Origin: Cellulomonas sp.
GTDB taxonomy: Bacteria > Actinomycetota > Actinomycetes > Actinomycetales > Cellulomonadaceae
Assembly: GCF_017744555.1 (NCBI RefSeq)
Contig: NZ_JAGIBD010000002.1
Span: 31,781 to 95,780, forward strand
Length of the DNA: 64,000 bases
Direction of reading: 5' to 3'
The number at the start of each line of letters is the position of its first letter. Within the stretch, counting starts at the first letter, position 1. The translations under genes and the position numbers were made by a program. This document shows, piece by piece, positions 16,164 to 24,234 of the stretch. Below the pieces are notes generated by a model. That model ran no database searches. It was not told where the DNA came from and saw only the letters and a program-made list of their open reading frames with translations.

Positions 16164-16745
16164 ATGCCCGAGATCCTGCTGTTCCACCATGCCCAGGGCC
16201 TGACGCCCGGCGTCGAGGCGTTCGCGCAGACGCTGCGGGACGCCGGGCACACCGTGCACGTGCCCGACCTGTTCGACGGGCGCACGTTCGACTCGGTCGA
16301 GGCCGGGGTCGCGCACGCGGGCGAGATCGGGTTCGGCACGGTGCTCGAGCGCGGGCGCGCGACGGCCGACGGGCTCCCCGACGCGCTCGTCTACGTGGGC
16401 TTCTCGCTCGGCGTCATGCCGGCGCAGCTCCTCGCGCAGACCCGGCCGGGCGCGGTCGGGGCGCTGTTCCTGCACTCGTGCCTCCCGACCGACGAGTTCG
16501 GCGACGGCTGGCCCGCCGGGGTGCCGGTGCAGGTGCACGGCATGGACGCCGACCCGTACTTCGTCGACGAGGGGGACGTCGACGCGGCCCGGGCGCTCGT
16601 CGCCGAGGCACCCGACGACGCCGAGCTGTTCCTCTACCCCGGCGACCAGCACCTGTTCGCCGACTCGAGCCTGCCGTCCTACCGGCCGGACGCCGCGGGG
16701 CTGCTGACCGAGCGGGTGCTCGCGTTCCTCGAGCGGGTCGGGTGA
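16164..16745 (+). CDS. Dienelactone hydrolase family protein
   Basis: A 193-residue alpha/beta hydrolase of the short DLH group: EILLFHHAQGLTPGV at the N-terminus, nucleophile elbow GFSLG with Ser in place of the Cys of classical dienelactone hydrolase, acid in the MDADPYF region and His in GDQHLF. Length is a little below the usual 230. The ATG at 16164 has GGAG upstream. It converges with the GyrB-like gene with a 10-bp gap. The substrate is unknown. Confidence 0.85.
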   Translation: MPEILLFHHAQGLTPGVEAFAQTLRDAGHTVHVPDLFDGRTFDSVEAGVAHAGEIGFGTVLERGRATADGLPDALVYVGFSLGVMPAQLLAQTRPGAVGALFLHSCLPTDEFGDGWPAGVPVQVHGMDADPYFVDEGDVDAARALVAEAPDDAELFLYPGDQHLFADSSLPSYRPDAAGLLTERVLAFLERVG

Positions 16746-16755
16746 CGCCCCGCGG

Positions 16756-17355
16756 TCAGCGCAGCTCGACGACCAGCCAGCGGAACGCGACGAGGTCGGA
16801 GCCGGCGAGCTCCGCAGGCTCCCCGACCCCAGGGTCCGGCCGGAACGTCACCGTCGTGCCCGAGCCGCCGCGCCCGGAGACCGGGTGCAGCTCGCCGTCG
16901 GGGACGCCGTGCCGGTACGTCTGCGACCACGCGCCGGTCGCCCGGTGGTTCTCGTGGACCAAGACCTCGCTCAGCGCGGCGACCGTCGACATGCCCCGGC
17001 GCGGCAGGCCGTCGGGCAGCGTGGGGGCGTCGACCGCGTCGAAGAACCGGACGTCCTTGGTCGCCATGACGTGCTTGCGGATCACGCGCCCGTGCTCGTC
17101 CACGCGGGTGTCCGTGCCACGCCCGTCGTCCGCGACGGACACCGAGCCGTCGGGCAACCCTGTGACGACGGCCCGGCCGACCCGCCCGATCGATGCGGCC
17201 TCCTCGTCGGCGTACGCGAGCACCTCGAGGATCAGGTGCCGCCGCCCGCCGGCCGCGTAGACGTCCGGCCGGGCACGGATCGCGGCGAGGTGGTCGCGGT
17301 CGACGTCCGCCGACCAGTCGTGGGTCGTGACGGTCCAGGCGGCGCGCTCGGTCAC
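16756..17355 (-). CDS. Small GyrB/ParE-like GHKL ATPase-fold protein
   Basis: A 199-residue protein resembling only the N-terminal ATPase (GHKL) domain of GyrB. It has RPDVYAAGGRRHLILEVLAYADEE (cf. the N-box Glu region), VSVADDGRGTDTR (G1 box) and DGLPRRGMSTVAALSEVL (ATP-lid-like), ending soon after GRGGSGTTVTFRPD. The transducer, TOPRIM and DNA-binding parts are absent. GTG 17355 overlaps the mrpG stop (GTGA), so it is translated as the last gene of the Mrp operon. It is probably not a topoisomerase. A role with the antiporter is not known. Confidence 0.75.
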   Translation of the reverse strand: MTERAAWTVTTHDWSADVDRDHLAAIRARPDVYAAGGRRHLILEVLAYADEEAASIGRVGRAVVTGLPDGSVSVADDGRGTDTRVDEHGRVIRKHVMATKDVRFFDAVDAPTLPDGLPRRGMSTVAALSEVLVHENHRATGAWSQTYRHGVPDGELHPVSGRGGSGTTVTFRPDPGVGEPAELAGSDLVAFRWLVVELR

Positions 17356-17831
17356 GTCCGGACCGTCCCGGTGCCGTCGTCGGCGCCCCTGCCGTTGCCG
17401 GCGCTGCTGCCGCCGTCGGTGCCGCTGCCATTGCCGGGGCGCGCGTCGGTCCCGCCGTTCCCGCCGTCCGCGGCGTCGCGCGCGTCGAGGTCCCGCGTGA
17501 GCTCGTCGACCACGAGCAGGTCGGACCGCACCTTCCCGGTCCGGAACCCGGCACGCCCCACCATGTGCGCGGCGACGGGTGCGGTGAGCATCTGGAAGAC
17601 GACGACCAGCACGAGCGCCCACACCGCCCCGCCGGACCGCAGCCGCAGCGCGAGCCCGACGAGCACCAGGACCAGGCCGAGCACCTGCGGCTTCGTCCCG
17701 GCGTGCATGCGCGAGAGCAGGTCGGGGAACCGCAGCACGCCGACCCCGGCCGCGAACGCGAGGAACGCCCCGCCGAGCAGGCAGATCATCGACACGACGT
17801 CGGCGACCGTGTCCCAGGCTCCGTGCGTCAT
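17352..17831 (-). CDS. mrpG: Mrp antiporter subunit G
   Basis: A 159-residue subunit of the Mrp/Mnh monovalent cation/proton antiporter, with three membrane helices and the typical GVLRFPDLLSRMHAGTKPQVLG motif. The C-terminal ~40 residues are a Gly/Asp/Ser-rich tail not usual in the family. The ATG at 17829-17831 follows GGGAGGACGG. It is separated from mrpF by 28 bp and overlaps the GyrB-like gene. Confidence 0.93.
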   Translation of the reverse strand: MTHGAWDTVADVVSMICLLGGAFLAFAAGVGVLRFPDLLSRMHAGTKPQVLGLVLVLVGLALRLRSGGAVWALVLVVVFQMLTAPVAAHMVGRAGFRTGKVRSDLLVVDELTRDLDARDAADGGNGGTDARPGNGSGTDGGSSAGNGRGADDGTGTVRT

Positions 17832-17859
17832 CCGTCCTCCCCCGGTCCGTGCTCGCGCG

Positions 17860-18294
17860 TCATCGGACCTCCCCCGCAGCTCCGCCGCCGTGGTGCTCGT
17901 CGGCGTCGACGGGCGGCGACTCGTGGTGGTCGCCCGTGACGGCCCCCTCCGCCTCGGCACGCGACGACTCCTCGGCGGCCCGCCGCTCGGCCTCCTCGGC
18001 GGCGATCTCCTCGCGGGTCCGGACCCGTCCCTCACCCTCGGGCTCCACGGACGCGAACCGCGCGATCGTCACCGACCCCACGAAACCGACGAGCGACAGC
18101 ACCACGAGGATCGGCACCACGTCGGCCCGGCGGTACACGGCGGCGTACAGGGCGATGCCGGCGAGCATCGTGGTGACGACGATGTCGAGCGCGATGGTCC
18201 GGTCGAGCATCGACGGACCCTTCTCGGCCCGGACGACGGCCAGCCCGGCGCCGACGACGAGCAGCGCCGAGCAGACGACCACGACGACGTTCAC
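17860..18294 (-). CDS. mrpF: Mrp antiporter subunit F
   Basis: A 144-residue small membrane subunit with three helices and the MrpF signature (VVRAEKGPSMLDRTIALDIV). It has a ~45-residue charged Glu/Ala/His-rich C-terminal tail longer than in Bacillus MrpF. The GTG at 18292-18294 overlaps the mrpE stop by 4 bp, placing it in the same coupled operon. Confidence 0.92.
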   Translation of the reverse strand: MNVVVVVCSALLVVGAGLAVVRAEKGPSMLDRTIALDIVVTTMLAGIALYAAVYRRADVVPILVVLSLVGFVGSVTIARFASVEPEGEGRVRTREEIAAEEAERRAAEESSRAEAEGAVTGDHHESPPVDADEHHGGGAAGEVR

Positions 18295-18845
18295 GGTCCC
18301 ACCGCCACGAGATGGGCGGCCGCGAGCTCCTCGTCGGACGCGAACGCGCGCAGCACGCGTGCCTCCTGGTCGAGCACGGCCTGCCGGGCCGCCTCGATGC
18401 CGCCGGACTGCCGCACGTCGAGCACGTGCAGGTAGAGCATCCCGGTGAGCCGGTGCGCCTCGACGACCAGCGAGCCGGGCACCAGCGAGCACAGCTCGGC
18501 GGTCAGCGTGAGGTACAGGTCGGAGTGGCTGCGCAGCTGCACGCCGATGACGGCGCCGCGGGGCGTGTACCCGGGGCGCAGCGCGATGAGGCTGACCTCG
18601 AACGACGCGCGGACGAGATCGACGGCGAACCGCGCGACCAGGTGCAGCAGGGGCCAGAAGCGCAGGTGCCCGTGGAACCAGATCGGCGCCATCCGCAGGC
18701 CGCTCGTGATGACGAACCCGAGCACGAGCCCCGCGAGCACGTTGCCGACGGACAGGTCGCCCCACAAGAACACCCAGACGACCGTGAGCCACACGACGGT
18801 CGCCCACTGGGTGCGCCACCGGGCGCGGCGGGGATGCAGGCTCAT
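18291..18845 (-). CDS. mrpE: Mrp antiporter subunit E
   Basis: A 184-residue subunit. Two N-terminal helices (WLTVVWVFLWGDLSVGNVLAG) are followed by the MrpE cytoplasmic domain with VRASFEVSLIALRPGY and LTLTAELCSLVPGSLVVE. ATG 18845 overlaps the mrpD stop (ATGA) and its own stop overlaps the mrpF start. MrpE is needed for assembly of the hetero-oligomeric antiporter. Confidence 0.93.
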   Translation of the reverse strand: MSLHPRRARWRTQWATVVWLTVVWVFLWGDLSVGNVLAGLVLGFVITSGLRMAPIWFHGHLRFWPLLHLVARFAVDLVRASFEVSLIALRPGYTPRGAVIGVQLRSHSDLYLTLTAELCSLVPGSLVVEAHRLTGMLYLHVLDVRQSGGIEAARQAVLDQEARVLRAFASDEELAAAHLVAVGP

Positions 18846-20437
18846 CCGTGGCCCCCCTCGACCGTGCCGTGCTGCGTGGAGGGCTCTGCACCGGCCACGT
18901 CGTCCTCGTCGAACGTCGCCGAGACGCCCTTGCCGCGCTGCCCGTCCGGCAGCACCGCGTCGATGTACGGCGTCTTCTCGGTGAGCGCGACGGCGGCGCG
19001 CTCGGTGTACGCGTACAGCGGTCCGGCGGCGAGCGTCAGCATCAGGCCGACGGCGACGAGCGCGGCGGCCGGGCCGACCATCCCGAACGGCAGCCGCACG
19101 GGCGGGCGCTCGACGGGCGGGGTCTGCCAGAACGCCTTGTTCCACGCCTTGACCAGCGCGTACAGCGTGAGCAGCGACGTGACGACGGACCCGACGACGA
19201 GCACGTACGCGAGCGGCGTGCCGACCGCGACACCGGCCTGCAGCAGCCCGACCTTGCCGAGGAACCCGGACAGCGGCGGGATACCGGCGAGGTTCATCGC
19301 GGGCACGAAGAACAGGATCGCGAGCACCGGCGCGAGCTTGGCGAGGCCGCCGAGCTTGGTCAGCGACGTCGACCCGCCCGCACGCTCGACGAGCCCGACG
19401 ACGAGGAACAGCGCGGTCTGGACGGTGATGTGGTGGGCGACGTAGTAGATGGCCGCCGTCCAGCCCGCGTCGGTGGCCAGGGCGATGCCGAACACCATGT
19501 ACCCGATGTGGCTGACCAGCGTGAACGACAGCAGACGTTTGATGTCGTCCTGCGCGACGGCGCCGAGGATGCCGACGACCATCGTCGCGAGCGCGAGCCA
19601 CATGAGCACGTCGTCGAGCCGGCCGTCCGGGAACAGCAGCGTCTGCGTGCGGATGATCGCGTAGACGCCGACCTTGGTGAGCAGGCCCGCGAACACCGCG
19701 GTGACGGGCGCGGGCGCGGTCGGGTACGAGTCCGGCAGCCAGGCGGACAGCGGGAAGATCGCCGCCTTGATCGCGAACGCGAGCAGCAGCAGCACCTGGA
19801 GCACGAGCCGCACGCCGGGGTCGATCTCGGGCAGGCGGAGCGCGAGCTGTGCGAGGTTCACGGTGCCGCACGCGGCGTAGATCATCGCGAGGGCGACGAG
19901 GAACAGCACCGACGACAGCAGGGCCACGACCACGTAGATCGTGCCCGCCCGGATCCGCTCGCCCGTGCCGCCGAGGGTCAGCAGCACGAACGACGCCGCG
20001 AGCAGGATCTCGAACCCGACGTAGATGTTGAACAGGTCGCCGGACAGGAACGCGTCGGCGACCCCCGCGGCCAGCACCAGGTACGTCGGGTGGAAGATCG
20101 AGATCGGCGCGGACTCCTCGTCGTCCTCGTTGCCCTGCGCGAGCGAGTACAGCAGGACGCACAGCGTCACGGCCGACGAGATGGTGAGCATGAGGGCCGA
20201 CAGGCGGTCGGCGACGAGGTCGATGCCGACCGGTGCCGCCCAGCCGCCGACGTCGATGACGAGCGGTCCGTCGTCCACCACGACCAGCAGCGTCACCGAC
20301 GCGAGCAGCACGGTCGACAGCGCGACGACCGAGATGACGCGCTGCGCGTTCGGCCGCCGGTACATCGCGAGCGCGAGGCCCGCGGCGAACAGCGGGACGA
20401 CGACGGGCATCGGGACGACCCAGGTGAGGTCGGTCAT
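18842..20437 (-). CDS. mrpD: Mrp antiporter subunit D
   Basis: A 531-residue polytopic protein homologous to complex I antiporter-like subunits (ND2/4/5 fold), with about 14 hydrophobic segments and conserved stretches PTAPAPVTAVFAGLLTKVG and DDIKRLLSFTLVSHIGYMV that hold proton-path Lys residues. Together with MrpA it forms a proton-translocating module. It has overlapping ATGA junctions on both sides. Confidence 0.95.
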   Translation of the reverse strand: MTDLTWVVPMPVVVPLFAAGLALAMYRRPNAQRVISVVALSTVLLASVTLLVVVDDGPLVIDVGGWAAPVGIDLVADRLSALMLTISSAVTLCVLLYSLAQGNEDDEESAPISIFHPTYLVLAAGVADAFLSGDLFNIYVGFEILLAASFVLLTLGGTGERIRAGTIYVVVALLSSVLFLVALAMIYAACGTVNLAQLALRLPEIDPGVRLVLQVLLLLAFAIKAAIFPLSAWLPDSYPTAPAPVTAVFAGLLTKVGVYAIIRTQTLLFPDGRLDDVLMWLALATMVVGILGAVAQDDIKRLLSFTLVSHIGYMVFGIALATDAGWTAAIYYVAHHITVQTALFLVVGLVERAGGSTSLTKLGGLAKLAPVLAILFFVPAMNLAGIPPLSGFLGKVGLLQAGVAVGTPLAYVLVVGSVVTSLLTLYALVKAWNKAFWQTPPVERPPVRLPFGMVGPAAALVAVGLMLTLAAGPLYAYTERAAVALTEKTPYIDAVLPDGQRGKGVSATFDEDDVAGAEPSTQHGTVEGGHG

Positions 20438-20937
20438 CGGGTCACCTCCCCCGCCGGCTGAGGATCAGCCGGATGCCCCTCGTCCGTCTCGTCGTGCGCC
20501 TCGGCGGCCTCCTCGTCGAGCGTCGCGACCGGTCCCTGGTCGTCGCTGTCGGACACGGCGAGCTCGTCGATCGCGGCGAGGCGGGCGATGCGGCGGTCCT
20601 CGACGTCGTCCTGCACCTCGTCGTGCCGGTGCAGCTGCCACGACCGGTACGCCATGGCCAGCAGGAACGCGGTCATGCCGAGCGTGATGACGATGGCCGT
20701 GAGGACCATCGCCTGCGGCAGCGGGTCGCTCATCTCGCCGTCGGGCGTGACGCCGACGATGGGCGGACCGCCCGCGGCACCCCCGGCCACGAGGAACAGC
20801 AGGTTCGCGCCGTTGCCGACGAGGATCACGCCGATGAGCACGCGCGACAGGCTGCGCTCGAGCAGCAGGTAGACGCCGACCGTGAACAGCACCGCGATGG
20901 TGACCACGAGGACGAGGTTGGGGCTCATGTCGATCAT
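20434..20937 (-). CDS. mrpC: Mrp antiporter subunit C
   Basis: A 167-residue NuoK-like subunit with three helices and the GVYLLLERSLSRVLIGVILV and LTAIVITLGMTAFLLA motifs. An acidic tail of ~60 residues (DELAVSDSDDQ...) follows. The ATG at 20935-20937 overlaps the mrpA stop. A second in-frame ATG 9 bp downstream is possible. Confidence 0.94.
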   Translation of the reverse strand: MIDMSPNLVLVVTIAVLFTVGVYLLLERSLSRVLIGVILVGNGANLLFLVAGGAAGGPPIVGVTPDGEMSDPLPQAMVLTAIVITLGMTAFLLAMAYRSWQLHRHDEVQDDVEDRRIARLAAIDELAVSDSDDQGPVATLDEEAAEAHDETDEGHPADPQPAGEVTR

Positions 20938-23900
20938 CGGGCGGCCCCCGGTGCGTCGGCGGGCTCGGCGTCGCCGCCGACCGCGTCCCCGATCTCGCCG
21001 TCCTCGCCGGTCTCCGCGCGCCGGTCGATCTCGGCGCCGAGGCTGCGCAGCACGTCGAGCACGAGACCGACGACCACGAGGTAGACCCCGATGTCGAAGA
21101 AGAGGCTCGTCACCAGGTGCAGGTCCCCGATCACCGGCAGGTGGAGGTCCAGCTGCCACGACTGGAGCACCGACCCGCCCGCGAGCTGCGCGACGAGCCC
21201 GACACCGGCCGACAGGAACAGCCCGCCGCCGAGCAGCAGACCGGGCTGCACGGGTGCCGCCTCGCCGAGCTCGTACCGCCCGCCCGCGAGGTACCGGACG
21301 ATGAGCGCGATCCCCGTCACGAGCCCGGCGGCGAACCCGCCGCCCGGCTGGCTGTGGCCGCTGAACAGCAGGTAGACCGAGTAGACGATCATCGTGTGGA
21401 ACAGCAGCCGGACCACGACCTCGAAGATCACGGACCGCCGCTGGGGGGCCAGGGTCCGGCCGGCGCGCAGCCACTCGCGGGCGCGCGCCGCCGAGCGGGG
21501 GGCGACCTCGCTCGTCGGGCCCTGGCCGCGGGACTCGTCGGCGCCCGTGCGGGGACCGTCCGGCCTCCGCAGTCCCGCCATGGTGTCCGGGATCCCGCCC
21601 CAGACGGCCCGGTCGGCCGGCGCGTCGCGCTCGCGGAAGATGGCGCCCGAGCGGCGGGACAGGAAGACGAGCGACGCGACGCCGGTGGCCGCCACGAGCA
21701 GCACCGAGATCTCGCCCATCGTGTCCCACGCACGGATGTCGACGAGCGTCACGTTGACGATGTTCTTGCCGCCGCCGAACTCGACGGCCTCCTGCGCGAA
21801 GTGCTCCGACACCGGCGCGTGCAACCGGGCGCCGGGCGCGACGAGCGCGATCCCCGCGACCGTCAGGCCGACCGCGAGCCCGATGCCGAGCCGCACCCAC
21901 CGGCTCGCGGCGAGCGGCCGGTCGGAGAAGTAGGGAGGCAGCCGACGCAGCACGAGCACGAACACGACGAGCGTCACGGTCTCGACGAGCACCTGGGTGA
22001 GGGCCAGGTCGGGCGCGCCGTGCAGCAGGTAGAGCCCCGCGACGGCGTACCCGCCGATGCCGAGCAGGATCACGGCCTTGAGGCGGCGCCGGGCGCGGGC
22101 GACGAGGATGGCCGACACGATCGTCATGGCCCCGAAGATCACCTGTGCGGGCTGGTCCCACGCCGTGACGTCCCCGTCGAACGTCGTCGCGACGAGGGTC
22201 GTGCCGCCGACGCCGACCACGAACACCAGCAGGATGATGCCCAGGTACAGCGGCAATGAACCGCGCTGGGTGATCGCCGTGACGTCGGCCGCGACGTCGT
22301 CGAGCCGGCGCATGAACCGGCGGTACACCCGGTCGGCGTCGGGGCCGCGGTAGACGCCGGACTGCCACCGCTCCACCCGGTCGCGGATCGCGAACAGCAG
22401 CGCACCGACGGCGAGGATGCCGAGCGTCAGCAGGAACGTCGGCGTCAGGCCGGCCCAGAGCGCGAGGTGCCCGGGCTTGCCCTCCGGATAGGTGTCCGCG
22501 TACGGCGCGAGCAGGTGCTCGCCGAGCTGCGGCAGGAGCGCGACGGCCAGGCCGAGGACCGCGAGGATCAGCGCGGGCCACACGAGCAGCAGCGACGGGG
22601 TCGTGATCGGCGCGGGCGCGGCGGACTCCCGGCCGGCGTCCGCGATGGACGCGCTCTGGCCCGCGTCGGACTCCGCGACCGCGGCGGGCACCACGGCCGG
22701 CTTGGTCGAGAAGGCCCCCCACCACAGCCGGCACCCGTACGCGACCGTGAGCACCGAGCCGACGGCGACGGCGGCGAGCACCCAGGGCAGGTCGTGCAGC
22801 GACTCGAGGCCCGCCTCCTTCGCGACGTACCCGGCGAACGGCGGCAGGCCGATCATCGACGCCGTCGCGAGGGCGCCCGCGGTCGCGGTCAGCGGCAGCC
22901 GCCGCCCGACGCCCGAGAGCCGCCGCAGGTCACGCGTGCCGGTGGCCGCGTCGATCCCGCCGACCACCAGGAACAGCGACGCCTTGAACATCGCGTGCGC
23001 GCCGAGCATCGCCAGCCCCGCGAGCGCCGCCGCCCTGGTCCCGAGGCCCACGAGCAGCACGATCAGCCCGAGCTGGCTGACCGTGCCGAACGCGAGCACG
23101 AGCTTGAGGTCGTGCTGCCGCAGCGCCCGGTACCCGCCGAGGATCAGCGTGCCGCAGCCGAGCACGAGGACCGTCCAGTGCCACACCTCGTTCGTCGCGT
23201 ACGCGGGGGCGAACCGGGCGACGAGGTAGACGCCGGCCTTCACCATCGCGGCGGCGTGCAGGTAGGCGCTCACCGGGGTCGGCGCGGCCATCGCGGCGGG
23301 CAGCCAGAAGTGGAACGGGATGAGCGCCGACTTGGTGATGACGCCGAGCAGCAGGCAGACGACCGCGACCGTGGCGACCGTGCCGCCCGGCGGGTGCGCG
23401 ATCACCGCGGAGAGCCGGTACGTGCCCGCCGCCTGGCCGAGCAGCACCACGCCGACGAGCATCGCGAGGCCGCCCGCCGTCGTGATGACGATGGCCTGCA
23501 TGGCCGCCCGCCGGCTCGCCTTGCGGTCCGCGTAGTGGCCGATGAGCAGGTACGACGTGACCGTCGTCAGCTCCCAGAACACGAACAGCAGCAGCATGTC
23601 GTCGGCCGTGACGAGGCCGAGCATGGCCCCCGCGAACGCGACGAACACGCCGCCGAACCGACCGAGGCCCTGCGCGGCCGCCTTGAAGTACCCGGCGCAG
23701 TAGACGAGCACGAGGGCGCCCACGCCCCCGACCACGATCGTCATGAGCCACGACAGCGTGTCGAGCCGGAACGTCAGCTCCAGGCCCAGCGCAGGCACCC
23801 ACTCGACCTGCTCCACCGGGCCGCGGCCGTCCGCGACCGCCGAGGTCCACGACAGCGCCCAGACGAACGCGCTCGCCGGCGCGAGGGCCAGCACCCAGAA

Positions 23901-23978
23901 CGCCCGGCGGCCCAGCCACCCGAACAGGGCGGGCGCGACGACGGCCGCTGCGAAGTGCACGAGCAGCAGCAACAGCAC
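20934..23978 (-). CDS. mrpA: Mrp antiporter subunit A fused to subunit B
   Basis: A 1014-residue first gene of the operon. The N-terminal ~500 residues are the ND5-like antiporter domain (VTSYLLIGHYADRKASRRAA; HFWLPAAMAAPTPVSAYLHA; HDLKLVLAFGTVSQLG). Residues ~600-760 are the MrpA C-terminal part. The last ~150 residues are an MrpB domain (VYSVYLLFSGHSQPGGGFA). No separate mrpB exists, so the fusion supplies it. GTG at 23976-23978 has only a distant GGAG. It exports Na+ for alkaline or salt stress and pH homeostasis. Confidence 0.94.
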   Translation of the reverse strand: MLLLLLVHFAAAVVAPALFGWLGRRAFWVLALAPASAFVWALSWTSAVADGRGPVEQVEWVPALGLELTFRLDTLSWLMTIVVGGVGALVLVYCAGYFKAAAQGLGRFGGVFVAFAGAMLGLVTADDMLLLFVFWELTTVTSYLLIGHYADRKASRRAAMQAIVITTAGGLAMLVGVVLLGQAAGTYRLSAVIAHPPGGTVATVAVVCLLLGVITKSALIPFHFWLPAAMAAPTPVSAYLHAAAMVKAGVYLVARFAPAYATNEVWHWTVLVLGCGTLILGGYRALRQHDLKLVLAFGTVSQLGLIVLLVGLGTRAAALAGLAMLGAHAMFKASLFLVVGGIDAATGTRDLRRLSGVGRRLPLTATAGALATASMIGLPPFAGYVAKEAGLESLHDLPWVLAAVAVGSVLTVAYGCRLWWGAFSTKPAVVPAAVAESDAGQSASIADAGRESAAPAPITTPSLLLVWPALILAVLGLAVALLPQLGEHLLAPYADTYPEGKPGHLALWAGLTPTFLLTLGILAVGALLFAIRDRVERWQSGVYRGPDADRVYRRFMRRLDDVAADVTAITQRGSLPLYLGIILLVFVVGVGGTTLVATTFDGDVTAWDQPAQVIFGAMTIVSAILVARARRRLKAVILLGIGGYAVAGLYLLHGAPDLALTQVLVETVTLVVFVLVLRRLPPYFSDRPLAASRWVRLGIGLAVGLTVAGIALVAPGARLHAPVSEHFAQEAVEFGGGKNIVNVTLVDIRAWDTMGEISVLLVAATGVASLVFLSRRSGAIFRERDAPADRAVWGGIPDTMAGLRRPDGPRTGADESRGQGPTSEVAPRSAARAREWLRAGRTLAPQRRSVIFEVVVRLLFHTMIVYSVYLLFSGHSQPGGGFAAGLVTGIALIVRYLAGGRYELGEAAPVQPGLLLGGGLFLSAGVGLVAQLAGGSVLQSWQLDLHLPVIGDLHLVTSLFFDIGVYLVVVGLVLDVLRSLGAEIDRRAETGEDGEIGDAVGGDAEPADAPGAAR

Positions 23979-24119
23979 GCGTCCGGCTCCGTCCGGTCGA
24001 GGGCGGGTGGTCGGTCGGGAGGTCGAAAGGATTCGGTCAAGACACTATCAAGTGCGTCCGCATGATCGGCTCAGCAGCCGGCACGCCACACCGGTCGCTG
24101 GCCCCCTCCGGGTTCTTGC

Positions 24120-24188
24120 CGAGGTCGTGGGTTGTCGGCGAGGTCGTGGGCTGCAACCCACGAACTCGGCGCGAAGCCACGAACTCGG
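24120..24188. repeat. Palindromic 4 x 19-bp repeat, copy C
   Basis: CGAGGTCGTGG at 24120 and 24139, then CCACGAACTCGG at 24158 and 24177: four units with exact 19-bp spacing, two direct and two inverted. It sits in the 256-bp gap between the divergent mrpA and iron-sulfur oxidoreductase genes, where a terminator would make little sense. The rest of that gap (23979-24119) holds the mrpA leader and nothing else recognisable. Confidence 0.8.
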
Positions 24189-24234
24189 CGGACGTGCCAC
24201 AGCCCCGGCGCGCGCCGCCCACTAGCGTGTGCGC

